DNA from: Nocardia arthritidis
GTDB lineage: Bacteria; Actinomycetota; Actinomycetes; Mycobacteriales; Mycobacteriaceae
NCBI RefSeq assembly: GCF_011801145.1
Contig: NZ_CP046172.1
Location: 7,254,001 to 7,318,000, forward strand
Reading direction: 5' to 3'
Length of the DNA: 64,000 nucleotides
Part shown: one piece after another, positions 37,132-46,071 of the stretch
Numbering within the stretch: position 1 is the first letter of the stretch
Layout: the number at the start of each line of letters is the position of its first letter
Position numbers and translations under genes: made by a program
Notes under the pieces: generated by a model
Seen by the model: only the letters and a program-made list of their open reading frames with translations
What the model was told of the DNA's origin: nothing
Database searches by the model: none

Positions 37132-38697
37132 TTATTGCGGCAGAGCGCGTTCGATAATGGCGGCGGTGTCGGTGCCGGATGGCAGCGTGCCGTAGGCCAG
37201 GCCGCGGTCGGGGCCGAGCCGCCCCGCGCAGAAGGCGTCGGCGACGGCGGGAATCGAATACCGCACCAGCAGGCTCGCGTAGAAGGCCAGCGCCAGATCC
37301 TCGACCAGTCGCCGTGCCTCGGCTGCGGGTGTCGCGCCGTGCAGTACGGCCGCCGCGCGGGTCGCGGTGCGCTCGAGGTGGTCGTCGAGGAGCCGGTTGC
37401 CGCCGCGGGCCGCCGCGCATTCGCCGAGGAACGCGTCCAGCGTTTCCGGGTTCTTCCCGATGCCGCGCAGCACGTCGAGCGCGGTCACGTTGCCGGAGCC
37501 CTCCCAGATGGCGTGCACCGAGGCATCGCGCAACAGCCTTGCCAGACCGAATGATTCGCTGTACCCGTTACCGCCCAGGCACTGCATGGCCTCGGCGATG
37601 TGACCGGTCACCCGGCCGCACCCCCAGTACTTGATGATCGAGGTGGCCAAGCGGCGCAGCGGGGAGCCGAAATCGTCGTACATCGCGGCGAGCCGCAGCA
37701 TGCCTGCCGTGGCGGCTTCCGACTCGATGGCCAGATCGGCCAGCACATTCGCCATCGCGGGTTGGTCGACGAGCCGCTGTCCGAAGGCGCGGCGGCGACG
37801 GCAGTAGTCGATGGCCGTCGCAACGGCGGCGCGCATCTCCGGCGCGACGGCCGGACCCAACCGGGCGTACCCGAGGTTGTGCACCAGCGGCGCCATACCC
37901 TGGCCCGGCGTGCCGACCAACCACGCTCGCGCACCGCGGAATTCGACTTCGGCGGTGGGCAGCGACCTGGTGCCGAGCTTGTCCTTCAACCGGATCGGTC
38001 GTACACCGGGGCCGCGCTCGACGAGGAAGCACGACAGTCCATCGGATGTCTGGGCGAGCGTCAGGAAGATATCCGCCATCGGCGCCGAGACGAACCATTT
38101 GTGGCCGTGCAGTTCCCACGCGCCGTCACCGCGGTCTACGGCGGTGGTCAGCGTCGCGCGCAGGTCCGAGCCGCCCTGCTTCTCGGTATATGCCTGTCCC
38201 GCAAGGGCATTGCGGCCCGGTCTCGGGTCGGTGAGCCGAGGAACCCACAGCGCCGCGAGTTCCGGAGCGAAACGCTCCAGCACCGGAACGGCCGCGAGCG
38301 TCATGATCACCGGACACAGCACACCGGTATTCACCTGTCCCCAAACGTATCCCAGCGCATTGCGGACGACGAAGGCGCCCGCCCTTCGCTCCCGCCAAGG
38401 CAGCGAAGGCATTTCGTGCTCGACCGCGGTGTCCAGCAGCCAGGACCACGACGGATCGCATTCGATGTGATCGATCCGGCCGCCGTCGCGATCCAGACTG
38501 TGCAGCCGTGGCGCGTTGCGTTCGGCGCGTGCGGCGTGTTCGGCCGTCTGTTCGGCGGCGGCGATGCGGGCCAGCCGCTCCACCCGCGGCAGGCCCCACG
38601 GCGCGTGGCGGGCCAGCCCCTCGCGCAGCGCGACATCAAGTTCCAGCGGATTATCTTCGGCGGCAACAGTTACGACGGATACGGCAGCGCGGGTCAC
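37132..38697 (-). CDS. AidB-like acyl-CoA dehydrogenase
   Basis: 521 residues from GTG 38697 with GGGAGG 6 bases before. AidB-type signatures: AYTEKQGGSDLRATLT, WELHGHKWFVSAPMADIFLTLAQ and EAMQCLGGNGYSESFGLARLLRDASVHAIWEGSGN(V). E. coli AidB protects DNA under alkylation stress and has weak isovaleryl-CoA activity; actinobacterial members are usually plain acyl-CoA dehydrogenases of branched or unusual acyl groups. Operon with the crotonase; divergent from a TetR regulator. Confidence 0.87.
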   Translation of the reverse strand: MTRAAVSVVTVAAEDNPLELDVALREGLARHAPWGLPRVERLARIAAAEQTAEHAARAERNAPRLHSLDRDGGRIDHIECDPSWSWLLDTAVEHEMPSLPWRERRAGAFVVRNALGYVWGQVNTGVLCPVIMTLAAVPVLERFAPELAALWVPRLTDPRPGRNALAGQAYTEKQGGSDLRATLTTAVDRGDGAWELHGHKWFVSAPMADIFLTLAQTSDGLSCFLVERGPGVRPIRLKDKLGTRSLPTAEVEFRGARAWLVGTPGQGMAPLVHNLGYARLGPAVAPEMRAAVATAIDYCRRRRAFGQRLVDQPAMANVLADLAIESEAATAGMLRLAAMYDDFGSPLRRLATSIIKYWGCGRVTGHIAEAMQCLGGNGYSESFGLARLLRDASVHAIWEGSGNVTALDVLRGIGKNPETLDAFLGECAAARGGNRLLDDHLERTATRAAAVLHGATPAAEARRLVEDLALAFYASLLVRYSIPAVADAFCAGRLGPDRGLAYGTLPSGTDTAAIIERALPQ

Positions 38698-38718
38698 GGC
38701 GCACCTCCCTGTGGCGAG

Positions 38719-38730
38719 TGATGTACATCA
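38719..38730. promoter_or_regulatory. Palindrome TGATGTACATCA, likely TetR operator
   Basis: Perfect 12-base palindrome 21 bases upstream of the AidB-like gene. AGTGATGT recurs at 38744-38751, where it runs into the palindrome TGACGTCA (38751-38758), giving a second imperfect site towards the TetR gene. Confidence 0.55.
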
Positions 38731-38800
38731 TCCGAACACAAAAAGTGATGTGACGTCAATTCTTTTTTGTCTAGACTCCCCGTCATGGAGACTGTGGTGC

Positions 38801-39433
38801 ATGGACACTGTCGCGGCACCGTCGACGAGTAAGGGTCAGGCCACCCGCGAGCGCCTGCTCGCGGCGGCCCGCGCCGAGGCGGTCGAATCCGGCGGACATA
38901 TCGAGGTGGCCGCCGTCGCCGCGCGCGCGGGCGTGGTGCCCAGCCTGATCAACCGCTATTTCCGGTCCAAGCCCGGCCTGGTCTGCGCGCTGGTCGACGA
39001 ATTCTTCGACCGATTCGAGACCGAGGTGCTGCGGCTCGACCTGGACGCGACCGGCACCTGGGCCGAGCACGAATACGCGCGCCTGATCAAGGGCGTCGAA
39101 TTCAATTACGCCGATCCGTTCGCGGTGGTGCTCTACGGACAGCTCACCCGCGATCCGCTGGTGGCACAGACCGAAACGGCACGCATCGAGGCGATCATCC
39201 GCGGCACCGCGGCCGGTATCCGCCGGGCCCAGCGCCGCGGCGAACTTCCGGCGCGAATCGATGCGGAACTGGCCGGCGCCGCCATGTTCGGCGCCATGCG
39301 CCAGGTGATGGTCGCCGCCCTGCGACGCACGCCGCCACCCTCCCCCACCGCCGTCGTCGACATCCTGTGGCCACAGGTGGCGGCGTCGGTCGGGCTCGCC
39401 GCCGCGGCCCGGAATCCCTTGAACGACAAGTGA
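38801..39433 (+). CDS. TetR-family transcriptional regulator
   Basis: 210 residues from ATG 38801. HTH: TRERLLAAARAEAVESGGHIEVAAVAARAGVVPSLINRYFRSKPGLVCALV. Ligand domain ~70-200, likely sensing an acyl-CoA or related ligand given its divergent AidB-like/crotonase operon. The start region is duplicated (ATGGAGACTGTGG at 38785 and ATGGACACTGTCG at 38801), with the first copy out of frame. Its stop is 1 base from the convergent HD gene's stop. Confidence 0.9.
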   Translation: MDTVAAPSTSKGQATRERLLAAARAEAVESGGHIEVAAVAARAGVVPSLINRYFRSKPGLVCALVDEFFDRFETEVLRLDLDATGTWAEHEYARLIKGVEFNYADPFAVVLYGQLTRDPLVAQTETARIEAIIRGTAAGIRRAQRRGELPARIDAELAGAAMFGAMRQVMVAALRRTPPPSPTAVVDILWPQVAASVGLAAAARNPLNDK

Positions 39434-39434
39434 C

Positions 39435-40058
39435 TCAGGTGGTCGGCTCGGCCAGTTCGCCCGCCAGATTCACCCTGGCCCGCGCCTCGAACCGAGCACG
39501 GCCGGTTGCGGTCCGGAACAGCGTCGGCGCGGCGGCGAGCGCGCGCAGTATTTCGGCCCGGCCCAGCCGGAACGCCTCGTCCGGAACTTGCGCGTACTCC
39601 GCGCGGACGGCCGCGGTGTACGCCGCGTAATCGGCCGGGCTCGCGGCGAGGATCGCCAGATCCGCGTCGCACAACACATTTCCGTTGCGATCACCCGGCT
39701 CCGGCGCGTGCTTCGCGGTCAGCCGGACGAGGCGGCCCACCTCCGCGATCAAGCCCTTTGCGACACCGATGGATTCGAGCGCCGACTCGGCCAGCTCGGC
39801 GCTGCGTTCCTCGTTGTCGGGACGGCCGATCTCGTAGATCGCGTCGTGGAAGTAGGCGGCGAATCGCACCGCGTCCAGATCGTCCGCGTCGGCGGCCAGC
39901 TCATCGATGACGTGCAGCATCGCGGACAGATGCTCGACCGTGTGGTACCGCCGATGCGGCTCCTGATACCGCCGCACCAAATCGGCTCCCACCGACCATG
40001 TTTCGGGCCCGGCCAGGTCGGTCCACCGTTCGAGCAGATGCTCCGCGGTCGTACTCAT
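39435..40058 (-). CDS. HD-domain metal-dependent phosphohydrolase
   Basis: 207 residues. Metal ligands in HRRYHTVEHLSAML (H) and AAYFHDAIYE (HD), with a later D in VLCDADLAIL. Belongs to the small predicted-hydrolase group whose members start with a W-x-x-L segment and end with R.NL; substrate unknown (nucleotide or signalling molecule likely). Alone on its strand. Confidence 0.85.
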   Translation of the reverse strand: MSTTAEHLLERWTDLAGPETWSVGADLVRRYQEPHRRYHTVEHLSAMLHVIDELAADADDLDAVRFAAYFHDAIYEIGRPDNEERSAELAESALESIGVAKGLIAEVGRLVRLTAKHAPEPGDRNGNVLCDADLAILAASPADYAAYTAAVRAEYAQVPDEAFRLGRAEILRALAAAPTLFRTATGRARFEARARVNLAGELAEPTT

Positions 40059-40567
40059 TCGCCCAGTCTCGCGAACGGTCCCGCCGCGGGCAATACTGCG
40101 CGACCGCGTCGTTGGGCACAGCGCGATTCAGCAGCGCAGCCACAGCACCGAGACGGTGGGATCGGTGGGGCGCGAGTTGGCGCGCGGGCGCGGGCGGACG
40201 CCGGGAAGGCGGATCCACCGTGGGCGAACGATTCTCATCATCCGAACTCCGAGACGACGGACGACATGTGCTGTGTCCAGCGGATTTCGGCCGCGGATGC
40301 GGCCTGGGAATACGATAGCCGACGTCGCGGCCGGATCGTGCCCGATCCACCGGCGATCAAACCTCGAATCGACGTGATGTCTCTCACATTCCGCGCCCGA
40401 TTCGAATATCGGAATACCTGCACGACAATGATATTCGTGGCCGTCGAACCGAATTCGCCAATCATTCAACTATTTCACTCAGGTTTGTCTCAGTCTCGAT
40501 TGCTTTCCTCGATTCCGGCGCCGCAAAGTGTGAGCGCGACAGATCACAAAGGTGCGATTTGCCTGCC
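40059..40567. other. Long intergenic region upstream of the YDRxG secreted protein
   Basis: 509 bp without a supported gene. The last 200 bases are clearly less GC-rich than the neighbours and contain CGAATATC (40403-40410) facing GATATTCG (40430-40437), an 8-base inverted repeat that could be an operator or hairpin. I tested it by eye against the ydaO-type riboswitch often found before secreted actinobacterial proteins and did not see the conserved blocks. Confidence 0.4.
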
Positions 40568-41242
40568 ATGCACAATGTTTCCCGAAAAACCGCATTGCGA
40601 ATTACCGCGGCCTCGATGGCGGCGGCGGCCCTGGTCGGACCCGCCGTCGTCGCGACGGCCGGACCGGCCCTAGCGGCAAACGATCCCGGCGTCAGCGAGC
40701 AGCGACGTCTTGTCGCGGATGAGTACGACAAAGGCGGATACGACCGTTGGGGCTACGACCGGAACGGTTACAACAAATCCGGCTACGACCGATCCGGCTA
40801 CGACCGGCAGGGTTATGACAAGGACGGCTACAACAAATCGGGTTATAACCAATCCGGTTTCAACCGTTCCGGCTATGACAAGAATGGGTTCGACAGATTC
40901 GGAAATGACAAGGACGGTTACGACAGGTCCGGCTACAAGTCGGGCTACGACAAGAACGGTTACGACCGCCGCGGCTATGACAAGGACGGTTACGACCGGT
41001 ACGGCTTCAACAGCGCCGGGTACAACCGGTGGGGCTACGACCGAAAGGGCTTCGACCGCAACGGATTCGATCGCGCCGGCTTCGACCGCAACGGCCTCGA
41101 CCGCAACGGCGATCCGCGCCCGGCGCCCGCGCCGCCCAAGCCGCTGCCCGAGCCGGTCGAACAGTTCCTGCGCCAGCTCCCGCCGCCGGTCGAGCAGGCG
41201 GTGCGCCCGCCGGTGACCGCCATCTTCCAGCTGCTGCCGTAG
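40568..41242 (+). CDS. Secreted protein of tandem [YF][DN][RK]xG pentapeptides
   Basis: 224 residues from ATG 40568 (AAAGGTG upstream also allows TTG 40559). Signal peptide ends ...AGPALA at residue 36. Residues 53-181 are 26 head-to-tail units, 25 of five residues and one of four (YKSG), consensus Y/F-D/N-R/K-x-G; position 4 varies (W, N, S, Q, D, F, R, Y, A, K). The tail (182-224) is proline-rich (PAPAPPKPLPEP) and ends with an amphipathic stretch. Composition predicts an unfolded, tyrosine- and charge-patterned exported polymer. No enzyme motif. The D-R/K-x-G spacing is loosely like Ca-binding DxDxG loops. Function unknown. Confidence 0.85.
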   Translation: MHNVSRKTALRITAASMAAAALVGPAVVATAGPALAANDPGVSEQRRLVADEYDKGGYDRWGYDRNGYNKSGYDRSGYDRQGYDKDGYNKSGYNQSGFNRSGYDKNGFDRFGNDKDGYDRSGYKSGYDKNGYDRRGYDKDGYDRYGFNSAGYNRWGYDRKGFDRNGFDRAGFDRNGLDRNGDPRPAPAPPKPLPEPVEQFLRQLPPPVEQAVRPPVTAIFQLLP

Positions 41243-41248
41243 ACGTTT

Positions 41249-41288
41249 GCGGGCCTGCCCTTTCAATGGATGAAAAGGGCAGGCCCGC
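41249..41288. terminator. Bidirectional terminator
   Basis: GCGGGCCTGCCCTTT (41249-41263) pairs perfectly with AAAGGGCAGGCCCGC (41274-41288), 15 bp, 10-base loop, between the convergent YDRxG and PucR genes. Confidence 0.8.
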
Positions 41289-41305
41289 AGCCGATCACGC
41301 GAGTC

Positions 41306-42913
41306 CTACAGTCTGTCGGCGACCGTCGGCGTGGTCGCGATCAGATCGCGGATGAGCAGCGCCGCGTGCAGCGAGGTGCGCGACTCGCCGTCCTCCAGGT
41401 CGACATCGAGGATGCGTTCGATGCGGGCGAGCCGGTCGTACAGCGTCGGCCTGCTGATGTTCAGCCGGCGCGCGAGTTCGGTCTTATTGCCCGCCAGATC
41501 CAGGAATTGGCGCAGCGTGCGCGTCAGGTCGGCCGAATGCCGGATGTCATAGCGCAGCAGCGCGCTCAGCTCGGTTTCGGCGAACCGCTGCACGCCCGGT
41601 TCGTTGCGGATCAGCGAGAGCAGCCCGCGCAGCCGCACATCGCCGCTGCGGTAGAACGGCCGGTTCGCGGCCATGGAGAGCGCCACCTCCGCGACGTGCG
41701 CGGCGTGCGCGAGCTCACGTGCGGTGTCGAGTAGCGAATCCGATTCCGCCCCAACGCCTATCACCACCCGGTGCACCCCGTCGACGCGGCGCGCCTCGCC
41801 GGTGATGGCATTGCACACGCCCCGCAGCTGCGCATCCGGTTCGGGGCCGCGCGCGACGGCGAGGATCATGCTCACCCGGTCGCCGTGTTCGGCCGCGATC
41901 AGCGCCGTCGCCTTGGCCAGTCCGAGCCCGTGCGTCACCGCGTCCAGGATGCCCGCGCTGCGCCGCTGCGCGGCCACCGGATCCGATTCGGCAAGGGCCG
42001 CAACGTGTATCGCGAGCGGTACATAGGCGGCGCGGCGGGCGAGGCCGAGCGCGGCGGCCCTGGCCTGTGCCTCGCGTTCGTCGAGCACCCGGCCGTTGAC
42101 CATATCGTCGATCAGGCCGGTCTGGGCCCGGCGATGCAGGCCGAACCGGTCCCGGTCGATCATCCGGTGCAGGGTGAGCGTCTGCGCGGCTCGTTCCAGC
42201 ACCATCCTGGCGCGCGGTGTCGGCACCCGATGCGAGCGCAGGATCAGCCTGCCCCACGGCTGGGTGTGCGGGCCGACCGCGACCACGTCGTCGGCGGTAT
42301 CGGGCAACAAGCGCGAGGTGGTCTCCCAGTTGTCCAGGACGGCCGAGGCGGTGGTGTGTTTGACGGTCAGCGCGAGCACCCGGTGCGCCAGATCCTCCAA
42401 TACGACCGGCGCGTCGAGCATGCCCGCCGCCGTCTTCACGATTTCGCTCAGCGAGGCCCGGCGCACGCTGAGTTCGGTGAAGGTCTCGTGTACGGTGCGG
42501 GCGAATTCCAGCTCCGCGTACTGGTCGGCGACGATCATCCGGTGCACCGCCTCGGTGATCTCGACGAAGCGGGTCACCCGGTGCAGCGCGATGACCGGAA
42601 GTCCGAGCGCGTCGGCGGTTTTCGCGACAATGGGCGGCAATTCCGGGACGAACGAACCCAGTTCGACGACCAGCCCCGAAACATCCGCCGCCGCAAGAGC
42701 GTTCAGATAGTCGACGGTGGCGGCGTCACCGTGCGCGAGCGCCTGGCCGGTGGTGAGCACGAGTTCGCCGCCCACCAGCAGCTCGGCCACCGCGGGCAGA
42801 TCGATGACGTGCACCCAGCGCACCGGACGGTCCAGCGCGCCGCCGCCGACCACCTCGGGCCGCGCGGCGCGCACCACCGGCATCGCCAACACGTCGGCAA
42901 CGGAGGGCACCAC
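41306..42913 (-). CDS. PucR-family transcriptional regulator
   Basis: 535 residues from GTG 42913 (a GTG at 42910 is next to it). N-terminal purine-catabolism-type domain (VPSVADVLAMPVVRAARPEVVGGG, VHVIDLPAVAELLVGGELVLTTG), a GGDEF-like middle and a C-terminal HTH (DLAGNKTELARRLNISRPTLYDRLARIERILD). No ribosome site; a promoter-proximal palindrome lies just upstream. Divergent from mmsA-aminotransferase, which it most likely controls in response to a beta-amino acid or its semialdehyde. Confidence 0.9.
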   Translation of the reverse strand: MVPSVADVLAMPVVRAARPEVVGGGALDRPVRWVHVIDLPAVAELLVGGELVLTTGQALAHGDAATVDYLNALAAADVSGLVVELGSFVPELPPIVAKTADALGLPVIALHRVTRFVEITEAVHRMIVADQYAELEFARTVHETFTELSVRRASLSEIVKTAAGMLDAPVVLEDLAHRVLALTVKHTTASAVLDNWETTSRLLPDTADDVVAVGPHTQPWGRLILRSHRVPTPRARMVLERAAQTLTLHRMIDRDRFGLHRRAQTGLIDDMVNGRVLDEREAQARAAALGLARRAAYVPLAIHVAALAESDPVAAQRRSAGILDAVTHGLGLAKATALIAAEHGDRVSMILAVARGPEPDAQLRGVCNAITGEARRVDGVHRVVIGVGAESDSLLDTARELAHAAHVAEVALSMAANRPFYRSGDVRLRGLLSLIRNEPGVQRFAETELSALLRYDIRHSADLTRTLRQFLDLAGNKTELARRLNISRPTLYDRLARIERILDVDLEDGESRTSLHAALLIRDLIATTPTVADRL

Positions 42914-42921
42914 CCGACGAA

Positions 42922-42976
42922 TCGTAATACGAAACTCGAAATCGCATACAAATCGTCGATGCTCCGAGCATGCTCG
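42922..42976. promoter_or_regulatory. PucR/mmsA divergent control region
   Basis: Two perfect palindromes: TCGTAATACGA (42922-42932), directly before the PucR gene, and CGAGCATGCTCG (42965-42976), 57 bases before the mmsA start. They differ in sequence, so only one may be the PucR site. Confidence 0.45.
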
Positions 42977-43032
42977 ATGCGGAAGAGTCGAGGTCGGTGG
43001 CGGCACCTGCCGACGAAGCGAATCGAGGAGAT

Positions 43033-44523
43033 ATGCAGACAATCGCGCATTGGATCGACGGCAAGGCGTTCGCGGGCGCGGGTGAGGGCACGCTGCCGGT
43101 GACGAATCCGGCCACCGGCGTGGTCACCGGGCAGCTGCGACTGGCCACCGCCGAGGATGTGCGGGCCGCGATCGCGTCGGCCGCCGCGGCCTTTCCGGAA
43201 TGGCGCGACACCTCGCTGGCCCGGCGCACCCAAATCCTGTTCCGTTTCCGCGAGCTGCTCAACGCCCGCAAGGAGGAGCTGGCCGCGCTCATCACCGCCG
43301 AGCACGGCAAGGTACTCAACGATGCGCTCGGCGAGGTGACCCGCGGCCTCGAGGTGGTCGAATTCGCCTGCGGCATACCGCATCTGGTGAAGGGCAGCTT
43401 CACCGAGAACGCCTCGACCAAGGTGGACATCTTCAATATCCGCCAGCCGCTCGGCCCGGTCGCGATCATCTCGCCGTTCAATTTCCCGGCCATGGTGCCG
43501 ATGTGGTTCTTCCCGCTCGCCATCGCCGCGGGCAATACCGTGGTGCTCAAGCCGAGCGAGAAGGATCCGTCGGCCTCGCTGTGGCTTGCCGAGCTGTGGC
43601 ACGAGGCCGGGCTGCCCGCCGGCGTATTCAACGTGGTGCAGGGCGACAAGGTCGCGGTGGACGAACTGCTGGACAATCCGGGCGTCAAGGCCGTGTCGTT
43701 CGTCGGCTCGACCCCGATCGCGAAGTACGTCTACCAGCGCGGCACCGCGGCGGGCAAGCGGGTGCAGGCGCTCGGCGGCGCGAAGAACCACATGGTCGTG
43801 CTGCCCGACGCGGACCTGGACCTGGCCGCCGACGCCGCGGTGAACGCGGGCTTCGGTTCGGCGGGCGAGCGCTGCATGGCGATCAGCGTGGTGGTCGCGG
43901 TCGGCTCGATCGGCGACGAACTGGTCGCGAAGATCAAGGAGCGCGCGCTTACCGTCAAGACCGGCGACGGCACCCGCGGCACCGATATGGGCCCGTTGGT
44001 AACCCAGGCGCATCGCGACAAGGTCGCCGCGTACGTGGCGGCGGGCGAATCCGAGGGCGCCACCGTGGTACTCGACGGGCGCGGTATCGAAGCCGATGGC
44101 GCGAAGGACGGATTCTGGCTCGGCCCAACGATTCTCGACAACGTCGGCACGCAGATGAGCGTGTACACCGACGAAATCTTCGGCCCGGTACTCTCGGTGG
44201 TGCGAGTTGACAGCTATGACGACGCGCTGACTATGATCAACGCCAACCCCTACGGCAACGGCACCGCTATCTTCACCAACGACGGCGGCGCGGCCCGGCG
44301 CTTCCACAACGAGGTCGAGGTCGGCATGGTCGGCATCAACGTGCCGATCCCGGTTCCGATGGCCTACTACAGCTTCGGCGGGTGGAAGAACTCCCTCTTC
44401 GGCGATACGCACGCACACGGCATCGAAGGTGTGCACTTCTTCACCCGGGCCAAGGCGGTCACCAGCCGCTGGCTCGATCCCAGCCACGGAGGTTTGGAAC
44501 TGGGCTTCCCGCAGAACAAATAG
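43033..44523 (+). CDS. mmsA: CoA-acylating (methyl)malonate-semialdehyde dehydrogenase
   Basis: 496 residues from ATG 43033, with GAGGAGAT just before. Oxidises malonate or methylmalonate semialdehyde with CoA and NAD to acetyl- or propionyl-CoA with CO2 release. Nucleophile Cys281 in GSAGERCMA; SPFNFPAMVPMWFFPLAIAAGN and NDALGEVTRGLEVVEFACG are the MMSDH-specific segments that separate it from general aldehyde dehydrogenases. Followed 18 bases later by an aminotransferase that would supply the semialdehyde. Confidence 0.93.
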   Translation: MQTIAHWIDGKAFAGAGEGTLPVTNPATGVVTGQLRLATAEDVRAAIASAAAAFPEWRDTSLARRTQILFRFRELLNARKEELAALITAEHGKVLNDALGEVTRGLEVVEFACGIPHLVKGSFTENASTKVDIFNIRQPLGPVAIISPFNFPAMVPMWFFPLAIAAGNTVVLKPSEKDPSASLWLAELWHEAGLPAGVFNVVQGDKVAVDELLDNPGVKAVSFVGSTPIAKYVYQRGTAAGKRVQALGGAKNHMVVLPDADLDLAADAAVNAGFGSAGERCMAISVVVAVGSIGDELVAKIKERALTVKTGDGTRGTDMGPLVTQAHRDKVAAYVAAGESEGATVVLDGRGIEADGAKDGFWLGPTILDNVGTQMSVYTDEIFGPVLSVVRVDSYDDALTMINANPYGNGTAIFTNDGGAARRFHNEVEVGMVGINVPIPVPMAYYSFGGWKNSLFGDTHAHGIEGVHFFTRAKAVTSRWLDPSHGGLELGFPQNK

Positions 44524-44541
44524 CAGACAAAGGATTTCGTT

Positions 44542-45909
44542 ATGACGCTCCCGAACGGTCTGACGCAGGAGCAGGCCAGGCAGGAGGCGGCCCGCGCCTA
44601 CGAGCTGGACCGCCTGCACGTATTCCACTCGTGGTCGGCGCAGCAGCGGCTGACCCCCATGACCATCACCGCAGCGCAGGGCTGCTACGTGTGGGACGGG
44701 GACGGGAACCGCCTGCTGGATTTCTCCTCGCAGATGGTGAATACCAATATCGGCCACCAGCATCCGAAAGTGGTTGCGGCCGTTCAGGAGCAGGCGGCGA
44801 AGCTGTGCACGGTCGCCCCGCAGCACGCCAACGGCGCGCGCTCCGAGGCGGCCCGGCTCATCGCCGAGCGCACGCCGGGCGAGCTGAACCGGATCTTCTT
44901 CACCAACGGCGGGGCCGACGCGGTGGAGCACGCGGTGCGAATGGCGCGGCTGCACACCGGCCGGTACAAGGTGCTCACCAGGTACCGCTCGTACCACGGC
45001 GGCACCGACACCGCGATCAACCTGACCGGTGATCCGCGGCGCTGGCCGAACGATCACGGCAACAGCGGCGCCGTGCACTTCTTCGGACCGTTCCTGTACC
45101 GCTCGCAATTCCACGCCACCGACGAAACCGAGGAAACCGCAAGGGCTTTGGCGCACCTCGAACAGACCATCCTGTTCGAGGGGCCGTCGACCATCGCGGC
45201 GATCGTGCTGGAATCGGTGCCCGGCACGGCCGGAATCATGGTGCCCCCACCGGGATATCTCGCCGGCGTGCGCGAACTGTGCGACCGGTTCGGCATCGTC
45301 TTCATCGCCGACGAGGTGATGGCCGGATTCGGCCGCACCGGAAAGTGGTTCGCCATCGAGCACGCCGATGGCGTCGTCCCGGATCTGCTCACCTTCGCCA
45401 AGGGAGTGAACTCCGGCTACGTACCGCTCGGCGGTGTCGCGATCGGCCCGGCCATCGCCGCCACCTTCGACGAGCGCCCCTACCCGGGCGGCCTCACCTA
45501 CTCCGGCCATCCGCTGGCCACGGCCGCCGCCGTCGCCACCATCACCGCCATGCGCGACGAGCGCATCGTGGAGAACGCCGCCGATATCGGCGCCCGCGTC
45601 CTCGGCCCCGGCCTACGCGAACTCGCCGACCGCCACCCGAGCATCGGCGAGGTCCGCGGCCTCGGCGTCTTCTGGGCCCTGGAACTGGTGCGCGACAAGT
45701 CAACTCGCGAACCCCTCGCCCCGTACGGCGGCACCAGCCCAGCCATGACCGAGGTCACGGCCGCCGCCCGCCAAGCGGGCCTCCTCCTGTTCGTCAACTT
45801 CAATCGAATCCACGTAGTACCCCCATGCACCATCGACGAAGCCGAGGTCAAGGAGGGTCTGGCCATCCTCGACCAGGCCCTGACCATCGCCGACCGGCAC
45901 ACCGTCTGA
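44542..45909 (+). CDS. Class III aminotransferase, omega-amino acid type
   Basis: 455 residues. PLP lysine K287 in LLTFAKGVNSGYVPLGG; the D-E-V motif of fold type I in FGIVFIADEVMAGFGRTG. Early segment LLDFSSQMVNTNIGHQHPKVV and IFFTNGGADAVEHAVRMAR are as in taurine/beta-alanine:pyruvate aminotransferases. With MmsA it would turn a beta-amino acid (beta-alanine or 3-aminoisobutyrate, for example from pyrimidine breakdown) into acyl-CoA. Confidence 0.9.
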   Translation: MTLPNGLTQEQARQEAARAYELDRLHVFHSWSAQQRLTPMTITAAQGCYVWDGDGNRLLDFSSQMVNTNIGHQHPKVVAAVQEQAAKLCTVAPQHANGARSEAARLIAERTPGELNRIFFTNGGADAVEHAVRMARLHTGRYKVLTRYRSYHGGTDTAINLTGDPRRWPNDHGNSGAVHFFGPFLYRSQFHATDETEETARALAHLEQTILFEGPSTIAAIVLESVPGTAGIMVPPPGYLAGVRELCDRFGIVFIADEVMAGFGRTGKWFAIEHADGVVPDLLTFAKGVNSGYVPLGGVAIGPAIAATFDERPYPGGLTYSGHPLATAAAVATITAMRDERIVENAADIGARVLGPGLRELADRHPSIGEVRGLGVFWALELVRDKSTREPLAPYGGTSPAMTEVTAAARQAGLLLFVNFNRIHVVPPCTIDEAEVKEGLAILDQALTIADRHTV

Positions 45910-46071
45910 GCGACGGTTCGTGATCGCCGGGCGCGGGCACACCGGCCCGTCGTGGTCTCGAGCACAGTGGCTGTCGGGTGTTGCGGCGCGGGAATAGTGT
46001 TGAGGCCGACGGCATCGGTGCCGGGCGAAGCCGTTGGACACTACTCGACCGGCGTTCTGCTGGGGGCCATC

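Noticed and set aside
40059-40567. Riboswitch (ydaO type) before the secreted protein
   Set aside because: The conserved sequence blocks were not found by eye; a covariance-model search would settle it.
40715-41115. Regular DNA repeats, considered as CRISPR
   Set aside because: The units are 15 bp, contiguous and in frame, coding pentapeptides; no spacers and no cas genes.
42970-43032. Upstream ATG for MmsA at 42970
   Set aside because: The added 21 residues are not part of the family, and the ATG at 43033 has a strong GAGGAG site.
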